Assembly (NCBI GenBank): GCA_017465845.1
Contig: JAFTVH010000004.1
Coordinates: forward strand, 1 to 35,966
Length of the DNA stretch: 35,966 bases
Reading direction: 5' to 3'
Origin: Lachnospiraceae bacterium
Lineage (GTDB): Bacteria; Bacillota; Clostridia; Lachnospirales; Lachnospiraceae
Below the pieces are notes generated by a model. The model searched no databases. It worked only from the letters and a program-made list of their open reading frames with translations, and was not told the origin of the DNA. The position numbers and the translations under genes are program-made. Positions 1 through 7,859 of the stretch are shown in pieces; position 1 is the stretch's first letter, and the number at the start of each line of letters is the position of its first letter.

Positions 1-1
1 T

Positions 2-127
2 AATGGACTTGCGGAAGGAAGCGTCAATAAGTTAAAGGTAGTGAAACGGATTATGTATGGCCGCAACAGCTTTGAATTACTGAAAGGGAAGCTATTGCGG
101 CTTGAATTAAGACACAAAATCAACTAA
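2..127 (+). pseudogene. 3' end of an ISL3-like transposase (partial, enters from the left edge)
   Basis: An open frame from the window edge encodes the last 41 residues of a protein, including EGSVNKLKVVKRIMYGR and a Leu/Lys-rich tail, before TAA at 125-127. This is the typical C-terminus of ISL3-family DDE transposases. Only the end is visible, so the intact state of the element cannot be judged. Just downstream, 131-141 (TGGAAAGAACC) reads inward as GGTTCTTTCCA, which resembles an ISL3 right inverted repeat. It is followed by AT-rich TTAATTTA, which could be an 8-bp target duplication. The family call is from recognition of the C-terminal motif; the boundary is inference. Confidence 0.7.
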
Positions 128-130
128 CTT

Positions 131-141
131 TGGAAAGAACC
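131..141. mobile_element. possible right inverted repeat of the ISL3-like element
   Basis: Four bases after the transposase stop, the sequence reads inward as GGTTCTTTCCA, similar to the GGxTCTTT start of ISL3-type ends. The next eight bases (TTAATTTA, 142-149) are AT-rich, as ISL3 target duplications usually are. The left end lies outside the window, so this cannot be confirmed here. Confidence 0.35.
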
Positions 142-150
142 TTAATTTAC

Positions 151-179
151 TTGACATAATATTCCAAAAATGTTATTGT
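151..179 (+). promoter_or_regulatory. predicted sigma-A promoter
   Basis: TTGACA (151-156) is followed after exactly 17 bases by TATTGT (174-179). The -35 is perfect and the -10 matches 4 of 6. It lies just outside the presumed IS end and points at the Rpn-type remnant. Confidence 0.5.
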
Positions 180-271
180 AATATCAGTTCACGTGAATCA
201 ATCTAATATCTGTTTTTCGAAGCGGGCATATCGTCCGATTTCCCCAGACAGAGAAGCGAAAGAGACCCTTT

Positions 272-724
272 TTGTATTGGTATTACTGTGAGGAAGATAA
301 GAACATGGAACTCGGAGACGGGGCTGTGCGCATCTTCCTGAACACAAGAGGGACCAATGATGGGGAAGTGAGTAAAGAACTGGTAGATTTCCTGCATTAT
401 ATTGAGAAGACCGATGATGAGTCGGCTGAGGCTGCGGATAGTCATAGAATCCGTTTGATTCATGAATGTGTACGTAAGATTAAGTCCAGTGAAGAGATGG
501 GAGTGAAGTTTATGCAGTCGTGGGAAGAGAAGATTTATGACAGAGAAGAAGGAAAGATTATTGGCAGAGCAGAAGTGATTTTGGAAGTTTTACAGGAATT
601 GGGAGAGGTTCCAGGAGAATTGAAGGAGCGCATTTTAGCACAGAAGGATGCGGAGGTGCTTAAATGCTGGATGAAGGCGGCAATAAAAGCAGGCAGTATA
701 GATGCTTTTGTAAAGTCGATTTGA
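272..724 (+). pseudogene. C-terminal fragment of an Rpn-type (PD-(D/E)XK) recombination-promoting nuclease/transposase-like protein
   Basis: The 150-codon frame contains the typical C-terminal half of Rpn family proteins: a LGDGAVRIFLNTRG segment, ELVDFLHYIEKT, the IKSSEEMGVKFMQSWEEK helix, and an EGKIIGRAE coiled tail. The N-terminal nuclease core is missing. Upstream of codon 272 the frame is open only to a TGA at 194 and encodes unrelated residues, and the only start near the homology is a TTG at 272 without a good ribosome site. I read this as a truncated remnant, probably cut by the adjacent IS-like sequence. Its expression from the promoter at 151-179 is possible but would give a protein without a nuclease domain. 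Confidence 0.6.
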
Positions 725-818
725 GGTAAGGAACCGAACAAAAAAGATAATTTTTGGCTACTGCACTATAACTGTTTGCTTTCCAAGCCGGTCGAATCTC
801 CATATACTGTAACAAAGG

Positions 819-982
819 GTTACAGTTTGGCCCGCGCCATTCGCAAAGCCGCACCTGCGGTGCTTGCCGCTGCTTCGCAGCTATCTTTGCTCATAGGAAG
901 GCGCTCTGCTCATAGCCTGTACAACGAGCTCATTCATGCAAGCATGATTCGCTCGTCATACAGGCTATGGCCGAACTGTAAC
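819..982. repeat. 164-bp structured repeat with 14-bp inverted ends
   Basis: The ends are GTTACAGTTTGGCC (819-832) and GGCCGAACTGTAAC (969-982), inverted with one mismatch. Inside, 911-969 folds into a near-continuous hairpin: CATAGCCTGT pairs with ACAGGCTATG, ACGAGC with GCTCGT, and CATGC with GCATG at the tip. Another small palindrome (CTGTAAC/GTTACAG, 807-825) abuts the left end. No transposase frame is present. This looks like a MITE or REP-type intergenic element. An open frame crosses it into the downstream galactosidase gene, but it is not a credible extension of that protein. Confidence 0.6.
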
Positions 983-1009
983 AATAAATGTGAAACGGAG
1001 GCAACATTC

Positions 1010-2917
1010 ATGGCTTCAATGAAGGCGTACTTAAATCTGAGTGATGGCAAGAGACAGGATTATCATGTAAGAATCAGAACGGAACAGGCAGACGGTGTGC
1101 AGGCAGTATACATTGATGGGTTTTCCAAGTGTACTCTGGATTCGGAATTTGGTGCCGGCATAGAAATCGCAATCGATGACGTAGAAAGCTGGATGGCTGA
1201 CTATCGTCACAGCGAGTACTGGTGCCGACCGGGGTTCGGAACTGATTTAGGGGAGATTCCGGAGGAGACGCAGGGACTTATTTATGTGAAAAAAGATGGT
1301 TCCTATGGTGTGATTCTGCCGGTCGTATCCGAGAATTATAAATGTGTGCTGGCAGGAGGAGAAGACAATACTGTCGTTGCCAAGCTGTTTTCCTGGTATG
1401 AAGGGATGACTGCCTGCAAGGGGCTTGCTTTTCTGTGGGCAGAAGGAGAGAATCCGTTTGCCCTTTTGGAAAAGTGCAGTAAAGTGGGTCTGAAGTTACT
1501 GGGAACCGGCTGCAGGGTGCGCAAGGAGCGTCGCTATCCGGAGATTTTTGAATATCTGGGCTGGTGCAGCTGGGATGCTTTTGAGATAAGAGTAGATGAG
1601 AAGAGCCTTCTTGATAAATGTCAGGAATTCAAGGAAAAGGGTATTCCTGTAAAATGGGCGATTATCGATGATATGTGGGGAGAAGTGCGGGATTTTTATG
1701 ACATCTCCTACGAGAACAGACCTGAGATGTTCCGCCTGATGCATTCCTCCAAGCTGTATTCCTTTAAGGCAGACCCCATCAGATTCCCCAATGGCTTGAA
1801 GGGCTGTGTTGAGAAGATGAATGAGTACGGCATCACGGTGGGAATGTGGCACCCTACTACCGGCTACTGGATGGGTATCGACCCGGAGGGTGAGATTTTC
1901 AAAGAGCACAGAGATTGCCTGATTCAGACAAAGGACGGAAGATGGATTCATAGTCCCGATCAGGGAAAGGCGTATGAGTTTTACAATGCTTTCCATGATT
2001 ATCTGAGAGAATGCGGAACAGAGTTTGTCAAGATTGATAACCAGAGTATGAGTCGCCGTTTTTATAAGAAGCTGGCGCCGGTAGGCAAGGTGGCAAGGCA
2101 GTTCCATAATGCCATGGAGGCTTCTGTAGGGCAGCATTTTGATAACCAGATGATCAACTGCATGGGAATGGCAAGTGAAGACATGTGGAACAGAAGTGTC
2201 AGCCCTATTTCCAGATGCAGTGATGATTTCCAGCCGGAGAACAGGGAGTGGTTTACCAAGCATATCTTGCAGTGTGCGTATAACTGCCTGATTCAGGGAC
2301 AGTTCTATTACTGTGACTGGGATATGTGGTGGACAGATGACGGACAGGCTGTGAAGAACAGTATCCTTCGTGCCATCAGCGGCGGTCCTATTTATGTCAG
2401 CGATACCTTTGACAGGAGCCGTGCGGAGATTTTAAAGCCTCTTGCTTTGGAGGATGGACGGATCTTAAGATGCGACAGACCGGCAATGCCGGCACGTGAC
2501 TGCCTGACGCTGGATCCTGCACAGGCAGGAAATGTGTTCAAGGTGCAGAATGTGTGCGGTGATTGTGGTGTGATCGCAGCTTTTAATCTGGATAAGGATA
2601 ATCAGGCTGTAACAGGAAACATATCGCCGGAAGATGTGGATGGGCTTTGTGGAGAGGAATTTGCGGTATATGAGCATTTCTCCAAAGAGATGAAAATTTT
2701 GCATCGTGGTGAAAGTTTTGAATTACAGCTGAAAGATAGTGACGAATTTAAACTGTACATTCTGGTGCCTTTAAAGGACGGCTGCGGTATGATTGGAAGA
2801 GTGGATAAGTTCATTTCTCCCAAAACTGTCAGATATAACAGGAAAGGGGAAGCAGAACTGGTGGAAGCCGGGCCTCATGCGTATGTGAAGGATAGGGCAC
2901 TGATTTTTGCTGAGTAA
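1010..2917 (+). CDS. Sip1/raffinose-synthase-like alpha-galactosidase (GH36-related)
   Basis: A 635-residue protein of the raffinose synthase/seed imbibition (Sip1) group, clan GH-D glycosidases that act on alpha-galactosides. Visible motifs are GWCSWDAF (about 184-191), AIIDDMWG (217-224), VKIDNQ with the presumed nucleophile Asp343, SRCSDDF (401-407) with the presumed acid/base Asp, and DWDMWW (436-441). There is no signal peptide, so it is probably cytoplasmic and would act on imported oligosaccharides. The start at 1010 is preceded by ACGGAGG at good spacing; the frame is open further upstream only through the structured repeat at 819-982. A strong terminator follows at 2929. No sugar transporter is adjacent. 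The precise substrate is not deducible. Confidence 0.88.
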   Translation: MASMKAYLNLSDGKRQDYHVRIRTEQADGVQAVYIDGFSKCTLDSEFGAGIEIAIDDVESWMADYRHSEYWCRPGFGTDLGEIPEETQGLIYVKKDGSYGVILPVVSENYKCVLAGGEDNTVVAKLFSWYEGMTACKGLAFLWAEGENPFALLEKCSKVGLKLLGTGCRVRKERRYPEIFEYLGWCSWDAFEIRVDEKSLLDKCQEFKEKGIPVKWAIIDDMWGEVRDFYDISYENRPEMFRLMHSSKLYSFKADPIRFPNGLKGCVEKMNEYGITVGMWHPTTGYWMGIDPEGEIFKEHRDCLIQTKDGRWIHSPDQGKAYEFYNAFHDYLRECGTEFVKIDNQSMSRRFYKKLAPVGKVARQFHNAMEASVGQHFDNQMINCMGMASEDMWNRSVSPISRCSDDFQPENREWFTKHILQCAYNCLIQGQFYYCDWDMWWTDDGQAVKNSILRAISGGPIYVSDTFDRSRAEILKPLALEDGRILRCDRPAMPARDCLTLDPAQAGNVFKVQNVCGDCGVIAAFNLDKDNQAVTGNISPEDVDGLCGEEFAVYEHFSKEMKILHRGESFELQLKDSDEFKLYILVPLKDGCGMIGRVDKFISPKTVRYNRKGEAELVEAGPHAYVKDRALIFAE

Positions 2918-2928
2918 TAAAATGGAAG

Positions 2929-2970
2929 AAAAAAGCTTCTGAAGTCGAAAATGGCTTCAGAAGCTTTTTT
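2929..2970 (+). terminator. intrinsic terminator after the galactosidase gene
   Basis: AAAAAAGCTTCTGAAG pairs with CTTCAGAAGCTTTTTT across a 10-base loop. It is symmetrical in A and T tracts, so it can serve both this gene and the convergent AraC gene. Confidence 0.85.
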
Positions 2971-2973
2971 AGG

Positions 2974-2991
2974 GTGCGCCCGGCGGCGCAC
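2974..2991. repeat. short GC palindrome, copy 1
   Basis: GTGCGCC-CGGC-GGCGCAC, followed by GTTCT. A nearly identical palindrome lies at 15401-15419, followed by GTTTT. Both sit in intergenic DNA, so this looks like a dispersed short palindromic repeat. Confidence 0.5.
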
Positions 2992-3008
2992 GTTCTATTA
3001 TTCTAGGA

Positions 3009-3866
3009 TTATGACGAGGAAGATAATTTATTCTTTCTATAATCTTTCGGTGAAACATGATATTTATTATGGAAAGCGGTGGAGAAGTAATTAGAGTTCT
3101 CAAACCCGCACGAAAATGCAATTTCGGTGACAGACAGATTCGTGGTAGTCAGCAGGCACGCGGCTCTCTCCAACCGAATCTGATTGATCTGTGCGGCGAG
3201 TGTTATACCGGTTTCGGACTTGAAAACACTGCGCAGGTGAGATTCAGAGTATCCAAGTGCGTTGGCAATATCGTGGCAGCGAAGGTCCTTCATATAATTT
3301 TCGTAAATAAATTTTAAAGTATTCTGGCAGAGAAGCTGAGCGGACGTTTGAAGGCCTGCGCTTTCTTTACATTCAACATAAAGTGCCGGTACCATGTATT
3401 TGAATGGCGCGGCGAGTGCCTCAATGCAGGAGGCATCAGGTACGTCTGTGGAGAGATCCTGATACAGAGTTGAAAACTTTTCGCCGCATCTTAGCGCGAT
3501 ATGCTCTGATAAGCGCTTTGATTTTTCTAATTTTCCACGAAATCCGGAAATATGGACACACATAATCTGCTTGTTTTCATAGTGAATCGGATAGACGAAT
3601 TCCTCCACGCCCGCAAAGCAGCAGGCATAGAAGGGCGAAGGAAAGTCCATCGCTTCAAAACGAAATTTGAAACGTACACAGAGACCATCGGTACAGGGAT
3701 GGTTTTTTAAAAAATCGCAAATTGGCGGAAGATGAATTCTATATTTATAAAGGGTCCGCGAATAGGGGGCAAACACACGGTCCGGGGAACTTAGCATGAC
3801 ACAATAGCCGCTGGCACGCAGAAAATCGATGTAGGAAATGAGATCGTTAAAAATAGTATGGTTCAT
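3009..3866 (-). CDS. AraC-family transcriptional regulator with PocR-like sensor domain
   Basis: A 285-residue regulator. The C-terminal 100 residues form the double helix-turn-helix of AraC/XylS proteins: first helix pair around IANALGYSESHLRSVF (199-214), second around VTEIAFSCGFENSNYFSTAF (246-265), ending with the usual SPKDYRK. The N-terminal part has Cys50, Cys58, Cys63 and the CCFAGVEEFVYPI segment (82-94), resembling the PocR ligand-sensing domain (Cys spacing and CxAG-x-x-x-x-xPI). Ribosome site AAGGAG precedes the ATG. It is divergent from the M14-CapA gene and convergent with the galactosidase gene, so either could be a target; this is inference. Confidence 0.88.
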   Translation of the reverse strand: MNHTIFNDLISYIDFLRASGYCVMLSSPDRVFAPYSRTLYKYRIHLPPICDFLKNHPCTDGLCVRFKFRFEAMDFPSPFYACCFAGVEEFVYPIHYENKQIMCVHISGFRGKLEKSKRLSEHIALRCGEKFSTLYQDLSTDVPDASCIEALAAPFKYMVPALYVECKESAGLQTSAQLLCQNTLKFIYENYMKDLRCHDIANALGYSESHLRSVFKSETGITLAAQINQIRLERAACLLTTTNLSVTEIAFSCGFENSNYFSTAFHNKYHVSPKDYRKNKLSSSS

Positions 3867-3934
3867 ATCTGACTCCTTAACCGTTGAATTTTAAAGATTT
3901 TATGTTGTATTACAGAGGAAATCTTCATAATTTT

Positions 3935-3962
3935 ATTATATCATAAGAAAAGAGAAATGCAA
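3935..3962 (-). promoter_or_regulatory. possible promoter of the AraC-family gene
   Basis: Reading on the minus strand, a perfect TATAAT (3935-3940) follows TTGCAT (3957-3962) with a 16-base spacer. The -35 is weak (3 of 6). It sits in the divergent region shared with the M14-CapA gene. Confidence 0.4.
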
Positions 3963-4040
3963 GAGATGCCTGACTATGAAAGAAAAATGTTCGAGGTATT
4001 AGTGCGAAAGAAATCAAAAAATAATACGAGGAGACCGGCA

Positions 4041-6227
4041 ATGAGAATTCACAGTGATTTTATTGGAGGAAATATTCAGGTTCTGAAAGTGGAAGAAACA
4101 GAAATTTATGTCAGAAATGAAATCCGTGACACCAAAGAGAACTGGTTTTATTGGGCTTTCTGCGTAGAGGGTGCCCAGGGAACTACAAAAACATTTCATT
4201 TTGACAAAAAATGGATTGGATACTATGGTCCTGCTATCAGCCATGACCTGAAGACATGGGAGTGGCTGGGAGCAGAGGATGAGACCGTTGTGTCCGACAG
4301 CTTTACCTATACATTTGCAGAAGATGAAGAGCGTGTTTATTTTGCGCACAATATGCTCTATCACCCGATGCATTTTCATGAATTTTGTCGTAATACAGGG
4401 CTGGAAATACAGACATTGTGTACTTCAGAAGCAGGAAATAAGGTTCCCTGTATCTGTACCGGTTCAGGAAGTGAAGTAATTCTGCTGACCGCGCGTCATC
4501 ATGCCTGTGAAGCTACGGGTAATTATATTCTTGAAGGGGTACTTGAAGAGCTTCATCGGAATGAAATTCCGGGCTTTCAGGTAATCGCGGTTCCTTTTGT
4601 AGACTATGACGGAGTTGTAAAGGGAGATCAGGGAAAAGCCCGTGTTCCATGGGATCATAACAGAGATTATGATTCGGAAAAGGATGCCATTTATGCCTCA
4701 GTGCGTGAGATACGCCGGATAGCAGCCGAGAAAAAGATCCGATATGCATTTGATTTTCATTCTCCATGGCATAACGGAGGGGCAAATGACAGAGTATTTA
4801 TTCCTCAGAAAAGTTACAGTAAAAATACCATACGTTTTGCAAATCTGTTTGAAAAAATAATCACACCGGAGGCATTCCCGTATTTTGCATCAGGTACATT
4901 TCCGCCGGATGTATCATGGAATCGTTCCGGTACCCCTACTTTTGCTGCTTACATGAATGAAACCGGAGGTGCCGAGCTGGCATTTACCCTGGAAACTCCG
5001 TATTTTCGTGCCGGTGACTGCAGATTTAGTCCACAGCGTGCGCGGGAAACAGGACGCTGCTTTGCGCGTGCACTGAGAGATTATCATTCCAGAAGTGTAA
5101 AGATCAGTTTTACAGGGGACCTGCTTTATCAGATGCCAATGAATGATTTATGCAGAACCGGGGATGGATACGACTTTATGCCATTACTGCAGACCATGTG
5201 GAGCCGTCTGTCAGATACGGACTATCTGATCGGTAATATCGAATCTCCGGTTGCGGGAGAAGAACTCGATGGTTATACTCATGAGAAATATTGCTTCAAT
5301 TCTCCGGACGAAGTACTGCAGGCGTTGAAAAAAAGCGGATTTGATATGGTTTCACTGGCAAATAATCATTCCATGGATCGTGGACAGGAAGGCATTGCAG
5401 CGACCCTGGCGGCATGTGAGCGTGAGGGACTGGAGCATATTGGCATGTATCGTACTGCAGAAGAAAATGACGAAGTGTTCGTTCGCAATATCGGTGGTAT
5501 CCGTGTGGGGTTTGTAAATTACACCTATGGAACGAATGCCTTTGCGCACCATAGATTTCTGGACGAAGATAAGAAATATATGGTGAAAATGACGCAGCCG
5601 GAAGAGACACTGGAGGGAGCCATTGACCTTTTAAAACCGCTGGAGAAGATTGAAGAAGCAACCAGAAAGCTTTATGATCCGGTATCGCCTGTTGTTGCTC
5701 CCTATCTGGAAAAGTTGAAATGGGATATTCAGCGCACGAAGGAACAGTCAGATTATGTGGTAATGCTTCTGCACAGTGGAGGACAGTATAACATAGAGCC
5801 GGATGCATACACAAAAATGCTGGCTGATAAGATTTGGGAATATGGAGCAGATGTTATTATCGGAAATCATCCCCATATTATCCTGCCATCTGCCTATGAA
5901 AATGGAAGATTTACCGCATATTGTCTGGGCAATCTGATTTCTGCAAGGTCAGGTCCCTCCGATTGTCCGGTGGATGCAAATTTTTCTGCGGTTGTCAATT
6001 TGATATTAGAGAAAAAGGACGGAGACATTGAGCAGCATATTACATTCCGCCTTTGCCAGACGATACGTGATACGGAAGGAAAAGTCGTTCCGTATACGGT
6101 AGATACTTACGATTACTGGAAGGAACACCCTACAGAGGAATATCACCGGTTAATCCTGGAATATGCAAATCGCTTCATGCCGGGAATGAATTATGCAGAA
6201 CCGCAGGCAGAATACAGAATCTGTTAG
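4041..6227 (+). CDS. fusion protein: M14 carboxypeptidase-like domain + CapA (PGA capsule) metallophosphatase-like domain
   Basis: A 728-residue two-domain protein. Residues 1-350 resemble M14 metallopeptidases of the cytosolic carboxypeptidase type: an N-terminal beta domain (WFYWAF...KWIGYYGPAIS), zinc ligands H154-A-C-E157, a second His in FDFH (240), and a candidate catalytic Glu318 in LETPYF. Residues about 354-700 are a CapA domain (poly-gamma-glutamate capsule family, calcineurin-like fold): FTGD (357-360), GNIESP, LANNHSMDRG (439-448), LLHSGG and IGNHPH (607-612). The key residues of both domains look present. No signal peptide is visible. I chose ATG 4041 because GAGGAG lies just before it and the protein homology begins there; the frame extends back to 3957. 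It is divergent from the AraC gene. The substrate is unknown; polyglutamate or stem-peptide processing is inference. Confidence 0.85.
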   Translation: MRIHSDFIGGNIQVLKVEETEIYVRNEIRDTKENWFYWAFCVEGAQGTTKTFHFDKKWIGYYGPAISHDLKTWEWLGAEDETVVSDSFTYTFAEDEERVYFAHNMLYHPMHFHEFCRNTGLEIQTLCTSEAGNKVPCICTGSGSEVILLTARHHACEATGNYILEGVLEELHRNEIPGFQVIAVPFVDYDGVVKGDQGKARVPWDHNRDYDSEKDAIYASVREIRRIAAEKKIRYAFDFHSPWHNGGANDRVFIPQKSYSKNTIRFANLFEKIITPEAFPYFASGTFPPDVSWNRSGTPTFAAYMNETGGAELAFTLETPYFRAGDCRFSPQRARETGRCFARALRDYHSRSVKISFTGDLLYQMPMNDLCRTGDGYDFMPLLQTMWSRLSDTDYLIGNIESPVAGEELDGYTHEKYCFNSPDEVLQALKKSGFDMVSLANNHSMDRGQEGIAATLAACEREGLEHIGMYRTAEENDEVFVRNIGGIRVGFVNYTYGTNAFAHHRFLDEDKKYMVKMTQPEETLEGAIDLLKPLEKIEEATRKLYDPVSPVVAPYLEKLKWDIQRTKEQSDYVVMLLHSGGQYNIEPDAYTKMLADKIWEYGADVIIGNHPHIILPSAYENGRFTAYCLGNLISARSGPSDCPVDANFSAVVNLILEKKDGDIEQHITFRLCQTIRDTEGKVVPYTVDTYDYWKEHPTEEYHRLILEYANRFMPGMNYAEPQAEYRIC

Positions 6228-6267
6228 CTTCGAGCGTATAGCCAAGGTTATAAGGTAGCATAAAAAT

Positions 6268-6349
6268 CGCCCTCTAATCAAAAAGTCTGTACCGGCTATG
6301 CCGGAACGAATTGCCTTTTTAATTAAGGGCGCGAAGCGCCACATTTTTT
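6268..6349 (+). terminator. compound hairpin and weak terminator between M14-CapA and FAD gene
   Basis: A long stem pairs CGCCCT (6268-6273) with AGGGCG (6326-6331), AAAAAG with CTTTTT, and GTACCGG with CCGGAAC. An alternative small hairpin, GGCGC-GAA-GCGCC (6328-6340), is followed by ACATTTTTT and would act as a terminator. The two share bases 6328-6331, so they are mutually exclusive. Confidence 0.5.
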
Positions 6350-6458
6350 GGGGGATTTGTCAAGTGGGTGATTTTTATAAATAGGTATCTGAAAGTCCGA
6401 TAAAATCTGGGCTGGAGATTCCGAGAAAATATATGAAAAGAAAGGAGGTAGAGAAGTT

Positions 6459-7745
6459 ATGAATTGCAGACAATTTATTCAAATGGACGCATGTGGGATT
6501 CCTGTGAGCAGGAAGGTGGATGTATTGGTTCTGGGAGCAGGTCCTGCCGGCTGTGCAGCGGCAATCATGGCGGCGCGCACAGGTGCGAAAACGCTTCTGG
6601 TTGATTTTATGTCTGTGCCAGGAGGTGTATCCACCGCAGGTATGATGAGCCATTATACCGGAACGGTTGACAGCAAACTTTATGAGGAGGTTCTGCACAG
6701 AATGGCGGACAAGAACGAGGGTGAAGCAAAGGGAGTACGTTCTGTCTATATTGATCAGGTGCAGATGACACTTGTGTGGATTGAACTTCTGGAAGAGGCA
6801 GGAGCTGAGCTTTTGCTCTATACGATGGCGTGTGAACCCATTATGGAAGGAAATTGTGTCAAGGGAGTAATCGTCCAGAACAAGAGCGGAAGAAGTGCCA
6901 TTCTTGCGGATGCTGTGATTGATGCAACCGGAGATGGAGATATCGCTGCAGGAACGGGAGCAGAATTCGTTATGGGTCGTGAAAGCGATGGTTCTATGCA
7001 GCCTGCGACGTTGATGTTCAAGGTGGCAGGTGTGGATATGGAGCGTGCCGTATTCCCCGGCAGCTTTGAAACTGAGGTTCAGACGGATAAAGGTGAGCTT
7101 CAGGCACTGGCAAAGGAAATTTTGCCCCATCCCGCGGGACATGTTCTGCTCTACAGAAGTACTTTGGATGGTATCGTTACTGTGAACATGACGAATGCTA
7201 TTCAAATCGATGGAACTAACGCTGACAGTATGACGCAGGCGGAGATTACCTGTCGAAAACAGATACCGGCAATCGTTGCTTTTCTGAGAGAGTATGCTCC
7301 GGGCTACGAGAACTGCTACGCCATTGCTGCGGCATCCTTGATCGGCATCCGCGAGACACGGCATTTCAAAGGTGTCTATACTTTGACGAAAGAGGATATT
7401 CTCGAAAAGAGGCAGTTTGAGGACTGGGTTGTGCGCGGTGCACAGTTTAATTTCGATATACATAATATGACGGGCGGAAGTCTGGATAAGACGGGCGTAC
7501 AGAAAAAATTCCCGAAGAATGTTAATTACACAATTCCCTATGGATGCCTGATTCCGGAGAAAGTGGACGGACTGCTTCTTGCAGGACGAAATATCTCCGG
7601 CACGCACATGGCTCACTCAAACTATCGTGCAATGCCCATCTGTCTTGCGATGGGTGAGGCAGCAGGAGTCGCCGCGGCAATTGCCGTGAAAAAAGGTGTG
7701 AAACTGCGCGATGTACAGGTTAAGTGTATTCAGGAATGTCTCTGA
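6459..7745 (+). CDS. FAD-dependent oxidoreductase (FAD_oxidored family)
   Basis: A 428-residue flavoprotein. Residues 20-31 carry the dinucleotide-binding motif VLVLGAGPAGCA, followed by VDFMSVPGGVSTAG and, later, DATGDGDIAAGTGAEF and a C-terminal GLLLAGRNISGTHMAHSNYR segment that closes the FAD site. This is the usual layout of FAD_oxidored (PF12831) proteins, many of which sit in sugar or sugar-acid catabolic clusters. There is no signal peptide. The ribosome site AAGGAGG is close to the ATG. It follows the M14-CapA gene by 230 bases containing a hairpin, so co-transcription is uncertain. The substrate cannot be inferred from sequence. Confidence 0.83.
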   Translation: MNCRQFIQMDACGIPVSRKVDVLVLGAGPAGCAAAIMAARTGAKTLLVDFMSVPGGVSTAGMMSHYTGTVDSKLYEEVLHRMADKNEGEAKGVRSVYIDQVQMTLVWIELLEEAGAELLLYTMACEPIMEGNCVKGVIVQNKSGRSAILADAVIDATGDGDIAAGTGAEFVMGRESDGSMQPATLMFKVAGVDMERAVFPGSFETEVQTDKGELQALAKEILPHPAGHVLLYRSTLDGIVTVNMTNAIQIDGTNADSMTQAEITCRKQIPAIVAFLREYAPGYENCYAIAAASLIGIRETRHFKGVYTLTKEDILEKRQFEDWVVRGAQFNFDIHNMTGGSLDKTGVQKKFPKNVNYTIPYGCLIPEKVDGLLLAGRNISGTHMAHSNYRAMPICLAMGEAAGVAAAIAVKKGVKLRDVQVKCIQECL

Positions 7746-7775
7746 CGTTCGGATTAGGTATTTTATGAGCAATTA

Positions 7776-7813
7776 AAAGAGCCTCTGAAGCAAACAGACT
7801 TCAGAAGCTCTTT
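7776..7813. terminator. bidirectional terminator between the FAD gene and pepF
   Basis: AAAGAGC-CT-CTGAAG pairs with CTTCAG-AA-GCTCTTT around an 8-base loop. It lies between convergent genes and has A and T tracts on both sides. Confidence 0.8.
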
Positions 7814-7859
7814 CATTGTGAGCCAATAGGCACACGTGAATGTGAGATTTTGTCTAAAT

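Noticed and set aside
776-1009. 78-codon N-terminal extension of the galactosidase
   Set aside because: It translates the 164-bp structured repeat. The family start and ribosome site are at 1010.
3957-4040. 28-codon N-terminal extension of the M14-CapA protein
   Set aside because: It is basic and unrelated to the family. GAGGAG is well placed only for ATG 4041.
6375-7616. 413-codon open frame on the minus strand
   Set aside because: It is antisense to the FAD oxidoreductase, rich in His/Cys/Arg, and without recognisable motifs.
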